Assembly: GCA_947178575.1 (NCBI GenBank)
Contig: CAMWYX010000003.1
Span: 41,835 to 105,834 of the forward strand
Length of the DNA: 64,000 bases
DNA from: an uncultured Ruminococcus sp.
GTDB taxonomy: Bacteria; Bacillota; Clostridia; Oscillospirales; Ruminococcaceae
Direction of reading: 5' to 3'
Each line of letters begins with the position of its first letter. The stretch's first letter is position 1. The translations under genes were made by a program, and so were the position numbers. Below the pieces are notes generated by a model. The model made no database searches. It was given only the letters and a program-made list of their open reading frames with translations, and was not told the DNA's origin. Positions 55,724 through 64,000 of the stretch are shown here, one piece after another.

Positions 55724-56311
55724 ATGAGCTTTATACCTTATGTTGTTGAACAGACGAGCCGTGGTGAAAGGTCTTATGATATTTTCTCACGTTTGCTGAA
55801 TGACAGGATTATCATGCTTTCAGACCAGGTGAATGATGCTACGGCAAGTCTTGTAGTGGCACAGCTTCTTTTCCTTGAAAGTCAGGATACCGAGAAAGAT
55901 ATTTCATTGTATATCAACAGTCCGGGCGGTTCGATTACTGCCGGCATGGCAATATATGATACAATGCAGTATATCAAGTGCGATGTTTCAACTATATGTA
56001 TCGGTATGGCGGCATCTATGGGAGCATTCCTCCTTGCTGCCGGAGCTAAGGGCAAACGTCTGGCACTTCCGAACAGCGAGATTATGATTCATCAGCCACT
56101 TATTTCAGGCGGTCTCGGCGGTCAGTGTACCGATATAAAGATACACTCTGACCACCTCCTCAGGACACGTCAGAAGATGAATGAACTTCTTGCACTCAAC
56201 ACCGGCAAGCCGATTGAACAGGTCGAAGCCGATACCGAACGTGACAACTATATGACCGCACAGGAAGCCTGCGATTACGGTATCGTTGACAAGGTAATCG
56301 AGAAAAGGTAG
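55724..56311 (+). CDS. clpP: ATP-dependent Clp protease proteolytic subunit
   Basis: [48 protein letters not shown]-type sequence with catalytic Ser and MIHQP. Confidence 0.97.
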   Translation: MSFIPYVVEQTSRGERSYDIFSRLLNDRIIMLSDQVNDATASLVVAQLLFLESQDTEKDISLYINSPGGSITAGMAIYDTMQYIKCDVSTICIGMAASMGAFLLAAGAKGKRLALPNSEIMIHQPLISGGLGGQCTDIKIHSDHLLRTRQKMNELLALNTGKPIEQVEADTERDNYMTAQEACDYGIVDKVIEKR

Positions 56312-56323
56312 GTTTTCTGAATT

Positions 56324-57574
56324 ATGAGTGGTATGAATTTTTGCAGCTTTTGTGGCAGAAACGAGGCACAGGCAGGAAGTATGTGCAACGCAGGCAGTGT
56401 GAGTATCTGTCAGCAGTGCGTTCTTCACTGTAATGAACTTCTTTTCGGTACTGCCTATGCAAAGGCTCAGAAAAAAACTATGAAAAAGGAAAAGGATACA
56501 TCGCTTTCAGATATGAAGCTGATGAAGCCTGCCGAAATAAAGGCACATCTTGATGAATATGTAATCGGTCAGGACGATGCCAAAATTTCTCTTTCGGTAG
56601 CCGTGTACAATCATTATAAACGGCTTATCAGTCAGGAACGTGGTCTGTCGGATTCCAACGGCGTTGAACTCCAGAAGAGCAACGTTCTTCTTCTCGGACC
56701 TACCGGTGTGGGAAAGACTTTTCTTGCACAGACACTTGCCAAACTGCTTGATGTTCCGTTTGCTATTGCAGATGCCACAACAGTTACGGAAGCTGGTTAC
56801 GTAGGCGACGACGTTGAAAATGTTCTGCTCAGACTTATACAGGCGGCGGATTATGACATAGAAGCCGCCGAAAAGGGTATAATATATATCGACGAAATCG
56901 ATAAGATTGCAAGAAAGTCCGAGAATACATCGCTTACACGTGATGTCAGCGGTGAGGGAGTTCAGCAGGCACTTCTCAAGATTATTGAGGGTACGCTGTC
57001 GAATGTTCCCCCCGGAGGCGGAAGAAAGCACCCCAACGCCGAAGTATTGCAGATAAACACAAAGAATATCCTGTTTATATGCGGAGGAGCTTTCGACGGA
57101 CTCGAAAATATTATTCAGAAACGTATGGTAAAAGCTCCGATAGGATTCGGCGGAGATTTGAAACCGACCAAGGAGATAAGGAATAATATTTTCAAAAAGG
57201 TTATACCAAAAGATTTGGTAAAATTCGGTATGGTTCCGGAATTTGTGGGACGACTTCCGGTTCTGTCTGTTCTGGAAGAACTCGACGAATCCGCACTTGT
57301 ACGTATACTCACAGAGCCTAAAAATGCACTTATCAAGCAGTATAAAGCATTGTTCGGATATGACGGCGTGGAGCTTGAAATCACAGATGATGCACTTATC
57401 GAGGTAGCTAAAAAAGCCCTCGACCAGAAAACAGGTGCACGTGGTCTGCGTTCAATACTTGAGGGCGTGCTGATGAACTCAATGTATAGCGTTCCGTCAG
57501 ATGATTCGGTTAAAAGGCTTATCGTAACAAAGGAATGCATAACGGAAAACAAAGAACCGGAGCAGATACGATAA
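56324..57574 (+). CDS. clpX: Clp protease ATP-binding subunit ClpX
   Basis: Zinc-binding [69 protein letters not shown]. Confidence 0.97.
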   Translation: MSGMNFCSFCGRNEAQAGSMCNAGSVSICQQCVLHCNELLFGTAYAKAQKKTMKKEKDTSLSDMKLMKPAEIKAHLDEYVIGQDDAKISLSVAVYNHYKRLISQERGLSDSNGVELQKSNVLLLGPTGVGKTFLAQTLAKLLDVPFAIADATTVTEAGYVGDDVENVLLRLIQAADYDIEAAEKGIIYIDEIDKIARKSENTSLTRDVSGEGVQQALLKIIEGTLSNVPPGGGRKHPNAEVLQINTKNILFICGGAFDGLENIIQKRMVKAPIGFGGDLKPTKEIRNNIFKKVIPKDLVKFGMVPEFVGRLPVLSVLEELDESALVRILTEPKNALIKQYKALFGYDGVELEITDDALIEVAKKALDQKTGARGLRSILEGVLMNSMYSVPSDDSVKRLIVTKECITENKEPEQIR

Positions 57575-57598
57575 TAATTTTTCATTAAGCAAAATACG

Positions 57599-57637
57599 GC
57601 TGCTGTATCATTTTTCATGATACAGCAGCCTTTTATT
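57599..57637 (+). terminator. Rho-independent terminator of clpX
   Basis: GCTGCTGTATCA tttttca TGATACAGCAGC CTTTTATTT. Confidence 0.85.
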
Positions 57638-57680
57638 TACCGGAATTTATACGTTTTAAATTTTATGACGGATTTATTTA

Positions 57681-57836
57681 TCAGCCGCAACCGCAGCCAC
57701 AGCCACAGTCATTGTTCTGAGTAGCTACATTATTGCCGCCGCAGCCGCAGCTTCCGCAGTTCTGGAATGCAAGGAAGAGAAGAATGAGGAGAATAATCCA
57801 CATACAGTTGCCATTGCCGGAAAAAGAATTACACAT
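57681..57836 (-). CDS. 51-aa Cys/Gly-rich single-TM microprotein
   Basis: Minus strand ATG..TGA: MCNSFSGNGNCMWIILLILLFLAFQNCGSCGCGGNNVATQNNDCGCGCGCG; SD AAAGGAG; below the ORF-track cutoff. Confidence 0.75.
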   Translation of the reverse strand: MCNSFSGNGNCMWIILLILLFLAFQNCGSCGCGGNNVATQNNDCGCGCGCG

Positions 57837-58030
57837 ATTAAAAATCTCCTTTGAAGATAAATTTGAATCGCTTTTTAAGGCGTTTCATATTACATAATAT
57901 GCCAATGGAAAAATTGTGTTACAAAATTTACATCAATTTCTAATTTCGACTGTTATCGCACGGAATCTGTGGCATAATATTATATATGCACGCTGAAACA
58001 GCGAGTATATATTCAGAAAGGAGAAAGTTA

Positions 58031-60292
58031 ATGAATACAGATAACTTCACGAGAAAATCTGCCGATATAATAGAGGGAGCAGTTCAGGCGGCTTCTGAGC
58101 TGGGGCATACTTATGTCGGCAGCGAGCATATTCTGCTTTCAATATCACAAGATGCATCTACTTTCGCTGCCGAGATACTGATAAACAGCGGAATCGCATA
58201 TGATGACCTTTATCAAGGGATAATCAGCTTTGTAGGTCAGGGAACTCCGTCTATATTGAATCAGCGGTATTTTACCACCGCCGCCAAGAGAATACTTCAG
58301 AATGCCTGCAATATAGCTGCAAGTGATAATAAAAGGCTTACAGCTCCGGAACATATTCTGGCGGCGATTATCCGTGAACCGTCATGCAGTGCCTGTACTG
58401 TCATAAAAATGGCAGGAGGAAGTATGACCGCCATATGTTCGGGGCTTGATGTGATTTCTTCTGATGCGGTGCGTGAGGAGCTGTATAATGCCATAAAGCC
58501 GAAAGCCTCTCATCTCCCGAATCTTTTTCGCTATGGCAGAAATCTTACAGATATTTCTCTTGTCAAAAAAAATGACCCGCTTATAGGCAGGATTCGTGAA
58601 GTAGAACGTGTAATGCAGATTCTTGCACGGCGAACAAAAAATAATCCCTGTCTCATAGGCGAGGCAGGAGTCGGCAAAACTGCTATAGTTGAGGGTGTGG
58701 CAGAACTTTTTCTCCGTAATCTTGTTCCGGATTCGCTGAAAAACAAGCATATATTTTCACTCGATTTCACATCGCTTCTTTCCGGAGCGAAATATCGTGG
58801 AGATTTTGAAGAACGTGTAAAGGCGTGTGTCGATGAAGCAGTGAACGCAGGAAATATAATTCTGTTCATCGACGAAATACACATGATTGTAGGAGCAGGA
58901 GCAGCAGAGGGAGCAATAGACGCAGCAAATATAATGAAGCCTCAGCTTGCACGTGGAGAATTACAGATAATCGGAGCAACAACCTTTGACGAATACCGCA
59001 GGACTATCGAAAAGGATTCCGCACTTGAACGGAGATTCCAGCCAGTGCATATAGATGAGCCGGATTCGGGAGCGTGCATAGATATTATACGTGGTCTGAA
59101 AAGTTGCTATGAGGATTATCACGGAGTAAAGATACCGGATAATATAATTGACCTTTCGGTGAATCTTTCGGTAAGATATATCAACGACCGCTATCTTCCC
59201 GATAAGGCAATAGATGTGCTTGACGAATCATGTGCATCGGCAAAAATAAGGTGCAGGAAAGGTGCTTCGGTGAGCGAGGAAGATGTTTTGTCTGTGGTAT
59301 CGGGAAAAACCGGAGTTCCGCTTAACAAGCTGAAATCAGAGGATAGTTTCAGGCTTACTGTACTGGAAAAAACATTGTCGGAACGGGTTATCGGTCACCG
59401 GAACGCAGTAAAGGCGGTGGCAGATGCAGTATATCGTGCAAAATCCGGACTTCATGATAATCGCAGACCGGTTGCATCATTTCTTTTTGCAGGGCCTTCG
59501 GGAGTAGGAAAGACTGAACTTGCGAGAGCATTAGCAGAATTTCTTTTTGGTTCGGAAAAAAATCTTATACGCATTGATATGTCTGAATATATGGAAAAAC
59601 ACGCTGTTTCAAAGCTCATAGGCGCACCGGCAGGATATGTCGGCTATGACGATAACAACGGCAGTCTCTGCGAACGTGTAAGGCGGAATCCCTACTCACT
59701 GGTACTTTTTGACGAAATCGAGAAAGCGGACAGCGAGGTATTGAATATCATGCTTCAGATTCTTGATTATGGTATGCTGACCGATTCGTCAATGAGGAAA
59801 ATAAGTTTCCGTAACTGCATAATCATTATGACATCGAATGCCGGTTCGGAGCTTGCAAATCATACGGACGTAGGATTTACAGGTACTTTTTCAGGTAACA
59901 GGAATATGATGGAAAATGCTGTAAGAAGCCGGTTTACTCCGGAATTTACCGGCAGAATAGATGAAATTATAGTTTTCGGAAGTCTTGAACATGATGACCT
60001 GATGAAGATAAGCCGGAAAGCACTTGACAATCTTAAATTCAGGGCGGAAGCACTCGGAATAGATTTGAGTTACGGAAATGATGTTGTCGAAGCAGTAGCG
60101 GCAGCCAAAGATACGGACAGATACGGAGCTCGTCCGATAAAGCGCAGAGTTACCGACCTTATCGAGAACGAACTCGCAAAAATGATAATCGGCTCGTATA
60201 TACACAGTGGTGATACCGTTCATCTTGAAGCATCGGGCGGAACTATAAGATTCAGTGCCGATAAAGCAAATCTGGAAAATATCTGTTCATAG
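58031..60292 (+). CDS. Clp family AAA+ unfoldase, ClpA/ClpC-like
   Basis: Clp N-domain; two Walker A (GEAGVGKTAIVEGVAELF; GPSGVGKTELARALAEFLFG); VGF loop; SD AAAGGAG. Confidence 0.92.
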   Translation: MNTDNFTRKSADIIEGAVQAASELGHTYVGSEHILLSISQDASTFAAEILINSGIAYDDLYQGIISFVGQGTPSILNQRYFTTAAKRILQNACNIAASDNKRLTAPEHILAAIIREPSCSACTVIKMAGGSMTAICSGLDVISSDAVREELYNAIKPKASHLPNLFRYGRNLTDISLVKKNDPLIGRIREVERVMQILARRTKNNPCLIGEAGVGKTAIVEGVAELFLRNLVPDSLKNKHIFSLDFTSLLSGAKYRGDFEERVKACVDEAVNAGNIILFIDEIHMIVGAGAAEGAIDAANIMKPQLARGELQIIGATTFDEYRRTIEKDSALERRFQPVHIDEPDSGACIDIIRGLKSCYEDYHGVKIPDNIIDLSVNLSVRYINDRYLPDKAIDVLDESCASAKIRCRKGASVSEEDVLSVVSGKTGVPLNKLKSEDSFRLTVLEKTLSERVIGHRNAVKAVADAVYRAKSGLHDNRRPVASFLFAGPSGVGKTELARALAEFLFGSEKNLIRIDMSEYMEKHAVSKLIGAPAGYVGYDDNNGSLCERVRRNPYSLVLFDEIEKADSEVLNIMLQILDYGMLTDSSMRKISFRNCIIIMTSNAGSELANHTDVGFTGTFSGNRNMMENAVRSRFTPEFTGRIDEIIVFGSLEHDDLMKISRKALDNLKFRAEALGIDLSYGNDVVEAVAAAKDTDRYGARPIKRRVTDLIENELAKMIIGSYIHSGDTVHLEASGGTIRFSADKANLENICS

Positions 60293-60304
60293 GATTGAAA
60301 AAAA

Positions 60305-61156
60305 TCAACACAGCTTCCGGAATTTCAGCAGTTTTTCAAGTGATTTAAATGCGGTTTTTCTGCCGGTTCTGTAGACTTCGAGCATAACATCGGGATTATG
60401 TTCAATGTGACCTACAGGGAGTTTTTCGGGCGGAGCAATTACAAATGCTCTGCCTTCTTTTTCTGCCTTAGCGATATATTTCAGCTGATTGTTATACATT
60501 TCGGGGCGGTTAATACAGCTTTTCACAAATTCGGGATATTCACGGTACACTGTCCTTATGATTGCTGAGCTTTTTCCTTGTTTTTTCATATATCCACGAG
60601 GTTGTGTAAGTATTACAACATTTTTTTCATAGCCGTTTTTCTCCATGAACCTTAACGGGATTGAATCGGAAATTCCTCCGTCCAGAAGTTTTCTTCCGTC
60701 GATACTGACTATTTCCGACGCCAGAGGCATGGAAGCAGAAGCCCGAAGCCATTCAAGTTCGGTGAAGCAGGCGGTTTTCATACGTTTATAGATGGGTTTT
60801 CCGGTGATTACATCGGTACAGACCACAAAAAACTCCATAGGATTTTCGGAAAAAGTTTTATAATCAAACAAATCCAGCTTATCCGGAATGGTGTGATAGC
60901 AGAATTTCGCACCGAACATATTGCCGGTAAAGATAAGTGACCATATACTGCAATAGTGCTTATTTCGGCAGAACCGCAGATTATAGCGGATAACTCTGCC
61001 GTTCTGACCGGATTTGTAATTACAGCCGAAGCACGCACCGGCGGAAACTCCGACAGCACCGTCGAAAGTGATTCCGTTTTCCATGAGAACATCAATAACT
61101 CCGGCGGTAAAGAGTCCACGCATAGCACCGCCCTCTAATACAAGACCTGTTTTCAT
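60305..61156 (-). CDS. Patatin-like phospholipase family protein
   Basis: GLVLEGGAMRGLFTAGVIDVLMENGITFDGAVGVSAGACFG (oxyanion hole and GxSxG); DGGISDSIPL. Confidence 0.94.
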   Translation of the reverse strand: MKTGLVLEGGAMRGLFTAGVIDVLMENGITFDGAVGVSAGACFGCNYKSGQNGRVIRYNLRFCRNKHYCSIWSLIFTGNMFGAKFCYHTIPDKLDLFDYKTFSENPMEFFVVCTDVITGKPIYKRMKTACFTELEWLRASASMPLASEIVSIDGRKLLDGGISDSIPLRFMEKNGYEKNVVILTQPRGYMKKQGKSSAIIRTVYREYPEFVKSCINRPEMYNNQLKYIAKAEKEGRAFVIAPPEKLPVGHIEHNPDVMLEVYRTGRKTAFKSLEKLLKFRKLC

Positions 61157-61214
61157 AATCTAAGTAAATCCTTTATATATGTAATATATCGCCAGTTTTC
61201 GTAGCGATGTTTTA

Positions 61215-61784
61215 TTATTTGTGCCAGTAAGTGTGCATGCCGGACATATAGACCTTTGCACCATTCGGAACTTGTGTAAGACAGTTGAACACGTTCAGAT
61301 AATCGCCTGCACCTCCGCTTATAGCCATTGCACCAAGAGTTCCCAGAAAAATCATATCGGGAAAAATCAGAAATATAATAAACGGAACAATCCCGAAAAT
61401 TATATTGGGCAGAAGACACATCAATATAAAACGTGATTTGCTCATATCTTCCGTGCCGACAACAAACAGCATACCTTGCTTAAGATTCTGATACATGAAA
61501 ATATCGTCCTTGAAACAGACAGCGTGCAGGAACTCGTGCGGAATCATCGTTATTATAAAACAAAGAATCCCCAATTCACCGGCAAGACTGAAAATTCCCT
61601 TTTCCGATACGGCAGAAGCTATCAGCAGAAACAGGATTACTATTATTCCGGCTAAAATATTCATAATGACTGAAAACATTTTCATATTCTGAGGTTCTCT
61701 GAACGGCACGGAATTTGCAGGGTGTTCACGCTGAGGAAGTGAATTTTCGTCGCCGTTATATTTTCCAGCATAGTGAAATTTCAT
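61215..61784 (-). CDS. DUF3267 putative membrane zincin metalloprotease
   Basis: MIPHEFLHAVCFKDDIFMY (HExxH) within a multi-TM protein; internal ATG at 61784. Confidence 0.85.
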   Translation of the reverse strand: MKFHYAGKYNGDENSLPQREHPANSVPFREPQNMKMFSVIMNILAGIIVILFLLIASAVSEKGIFSLAGELGILCFIITMIPHEFLHAVCFKDDIFMYQNLKQGMLFVVGTEDMSKSRFILMCLLPNIIFGIVPFIIFLIFPDMIFLGTLGAMAISGGAGDYLNVFNCLTQVPNGAKVYMSGMHTYWHK

Positions 61785-61797
61785 TATATATGCCTCC

Positions 61798-63060
61798 TTA
61801 TTCGGATATTCTTCTTGCCTCGATGTAGAAACGCTTGTCATCGGCATGACCCATAGAGAACGTTTTGCGGGGAAGTGCGCCGTCACTGATAACAGTCGGG
61901 AAAAGCTGTGATTTATCCATATCGGGCAGAATAAATGCGATTCCGTTATGTTTTCCGGCAAGGGACTTAACATTTTCGATTCCGTGGATATAGTCGATTT
62001 TACCGCCGTTTTCGGAAAGATATTTGTCAAGATAATTCTGCAACGAGCCGACGGAGAGATTTGAGCTCGTATTGTGAATATAGAGCTTGTCGGATTTTCC
62101 GGAGCACACGATTTCAACCCACTGTCCGGCAGGTTCATGTGAAAGTGCGAGATTTTCAGTCAGACCTGAAATAAGCTTATCGCAGTCAACATCATATACA
62201 AGGCGGTATATAGCCTCAAATTTAAGTGCATCGCTGTGAAGATTCACGATTTCAACAAGAGCATAGCGGGCAGGGTGATTTGATAAATCCGTATCAGGAT
62301 TTTCCTTTTTGAGATTTTCGTAATATGTCTTTGCCGTAGCAAGGGAGTGATTTCCGTCGCCCATAGCGTAGAGAAGTACGGGTGAATTGTTAATGCCGTA
62401 TCTGCTGTTGAATGAATCGGGTTCAGAAAGTGCGGAAAGAGCCTTGTCGATGCGTTCCTGTGATTTTTCGTCCATGAGATAGCCGGAAATACTTCCGCCA
62501 TTTTCCATAAGTTTTGTATCATAGAGTTTTTCAAGTCCGGAACAGTCAACGGATTCTATAACCGTGTTATCGGGGTCGTCAATAAGTATCATTATATGCG
62601 GAAGTTCAAGGGGTGCGCCCTGACGTACTTTGATTCTCGGGGGAATACGTTCGATTACAGTTGCCTCTGTAGCACGTACCTGAGAAGTGCTTCCCTTTGA
62701 GAAATCGTACTGTTCCAAATCTATAGCACCTATGATTCCCTTGCGGACGATTCCGTTGCTCTGTACACGTTCAACATAAATCATAGCGTTTTTGTATTCT
62801 GTGAAAACGCCGTCATTCAGATATTTTTTCATAGTCATGCCGATATTTGCAATACGTTCCGGAACATCATCGTTTTCGAGATAAAGTTCGGGAAGTATCA
62901 TGTTAAGTGATGACGGTGAATTTCCGACATTCTGACGCACCCTGTCCCAGTATTCGGGCTCGCCGGTATACTGGTCGCAGGCGATGACCGCCCATTTTTC
63001 CATATTGATGTTGTTGTTCGGGATAAGAATATCCGCATTTCTGAAAGCTGTTGTATTCAT
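61798..63060 (-). CDS. DUF1015 family protein
   Basis: VIACDQYTGEPEYWDRV..YAMGDGNHSLATAKTYYENLK..ALVEIVNLHSDALKFEAIYRLV. Confidence 0.92.
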   Translation of the reverse strand: MNTTAFRNADILIPNNNINMEKWAVIACDQYTGEPEYWDRVRQNVGNSPSSLNMILPELYLENDDVPERIANIGMTMKKYLNDGVFTEYKNAMIYVERVQSNGIVRKGIIGAIDLEQYDFSKGSTSQVRATEATVIERIPPRIKVRQGAPLELPHIMILIDDPDNTVIESVDCSGLEKLYDTKLMENGGSISGYLMDEKSQERIDKALSALSEPDSFNSRYGINNSPVLLYAMGDGNHSLATAKTYYENLKKENPDTDLSNHPARYALVEIVNLHSDALKFEAIYRLVYDVDCDKLISGLTENLALSHEPAGQWVEIVCSGKSDKLYIHNTSSNLSVGSLQNYLDKYLSENGGKIDYIHGIENVKSLAGKHNGIAFILPDMDKSQLFPTVISDGALPRKTFSMGHADDKRFYIEARRISE

Positions 63061-63077
63061 ATTTATTTCTCCTTTGT

Positions 63078-63647
63078 TTATTGATTTTCTATTGATTTCA
63101 TGAAAATTTTAATCTGCTGATTCAGTTCCGCAACCGGAAGTCCGACAACGTTGAAGAAATCACCGTTTATACCCTGTACAAGAAGTGAACCTTTTCCCTG
63201 AATACCGTATCCTCCGGCTTTGTCGAAAGGTTCGCCGGTTGAGATATACCATTCAATATCATCGTCTGACAATTCCCTGAAAGTTACAGAAGTATTATCC
63301 GAGAATATTATTTTTTTCCCGAATCCGGTTATACAGCATGATGTTGTAACCGTGTGGACTTTTCCGGAAAGCATGGACAGGAATTTTCTGCATTCTTCTG
63401 CGTTGTGTGGTTTACCTAAAATCTGACCGTTGATTTTTACCACGGTATCACAGCCGATAACAACGGAATCCGGAAACATTTCCGAAGCCTTATCTGCTTT
63501 GAGTTCGGCTAAATAGGCGGATACTTCGCAGGTGCAGTTATCGGGAACAGTTTCGTCAACATCAGCCGGAACGGCTTTGAAATTATCGGTAATAAGGTTC
63601 ATAAGCTCACGTCTGCGAGGTGAGGCGGAAGCAAGTATTATATTCAT
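63078..63647 (-). CDS. maf: Maf-like nucleoside triphosphate pyrophosphatase
   Basis: IILASASPRRRELMNLI, VIGCDTVV, GKVHTVTTSCCI, FDKAGGYGIQGKGSLLV. Confidence 0.95.
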   Translation of the reverse strand: MNIILASASPRRRELMNLITDNFKAVPADVDETVPDNCTCEVSAYLAELKADKASEMFPDSVVIGCDTVVKINGQILGKPHNAEECRKFLSMLSGKVHTVTTSCCITGFGKKIIFSDNTSVTFRELSDDDIEWYISTGEPFDKAGGYGIQGKGSLLVQGINGDFFNVVGLPVAELNQQIKIFMKSIENQ

Positions 63648-63709
63648 TTATATCACTCCGGTTAATATACTGAATATATTTTACCATATTTGTGAATGAC
63701 TGTCAAGAA

Positions 63710-63745
63710 AAAAATCCTCCGTGATTCACACCGCAGAGGATTTTT
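63710..63745 (-). terminator. Rho-independent terminator
   Basis: AAAAATCCTC ... GAGGATTTTT. Confidence 0.75.
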
Positions 63746-63757
63746 AATATCTTTGAA

Positions 63758-64000
63758 TTATTTGTTAATCAGCATTTTTCTGAGGAGTACAAAATCAAAA
63801 GTATCGACTTTTCCGTCATTGTTTATATCCGCAGCGTCAAACTGTTCAGAAGTGAGTTTATCACGTCCGAGAATGTAATACTGGAGAGAAACGAGGTCAG
63901 CTACTGCTATTTTTCCGTCTCCGTCAATATCGCCCTTTATTTTCTGAGGCTGAACCGTAACAGTTGTGGTTTCGGGTTTCTGTGTAGTTGTTTCGGGTTT
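63758..64000 (-). CDS. C-terminus of a type I dockerin-bearing secreted protein (truncated by window edge)
   Basis: Minus strand reads KPETTTQKPETTTVTVQPQKIKGDIDGDGKIAVADLVSLQYYILGRDKLTSEQFDAADINNDGKVDTFDFVLLRKMLINK*: two Ca-binding dockerin repeats after a Thr/Pro linker. Confidence 0.92.
   Translation of the reverse strand, partial: KPETTTQKPETTTVTVQPQKIKGDIDGDGKIAVADLVSLQYYILGRDKLTSEQFDAADINNDGKVDTFDFVLLRKMLINK

Noticed and set aside
61785-62138. N-terminal extension of ORF 61215..62138
   Set aside because: The extension overlaps the 3' coding part of the DUF1015 gene in another frame; DUF3267 start is best placed at 61784.
1-64000. Prophage, transposon, integron or defence island
   Set aside because: No transposase, integrase, phage structural, restriction or abortive infection genes were recognised; gene order is chromosomal housekeeping.
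1-64000. tRNA or rRNA genes
   Set aside because: No cloverleaf/TTCGA-type T-loop signatures or rRNA segments were noticed in intergenic regions by eye; a tRNAscan run would be decisive.

Overview
This window is gene-dense, low-to-mid GC Firmicute (Clostridia) chromosome. A type I dockerin C-terminus at the right edge and the overall gene content suggest a Ruminococcus-like fibre degrader; that assignment is inference. I called about 60 protein-coding genes, RNase P RNA, several terminators and several consensus sigma-A promoters. Most loci are housekeeping: lon-engB, lysA, lepA, hemW, rplS-lepB-lepB-rbgA-rnhB-yraN, thrC, tig-clpP-clpX, spoIIAA-AB-sigF, a Zn-type ABC transporter, and maf. The most interesting block is 11.1-26.8 kb. 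It encodes aconitase, isocitrate dehydrogenase, Rex and fumarase, followed by a contiguous HdrB-HdrC-HdrA-MvhD/FlxD-FlxC-FlxB-FlxA set, then a soluble fumarate-reductase-like FeS subunit and flavoprotein, and an AspT/SucE-type carboxylate antiporter. This looks like a Rex-controlled module that could couple flavin-based electron bifurcation to fumarate reduction and succinate export. Other notable items are a MurD-MurL-like pair (alternative D-Glu route for peptidoglycan), an FeS-scaffold-like/GGGtGRT protein pair of unknown function, an unannotated 51-aa Cys/Gly-rich membrane microprotein, an M-domain-less ClpC/ClpA-like unfoldase, and a PBP1 with a repetitive TWTDPNAG tail. All calls come from reading the sequence and the supplied ORF translations; no database search was run.
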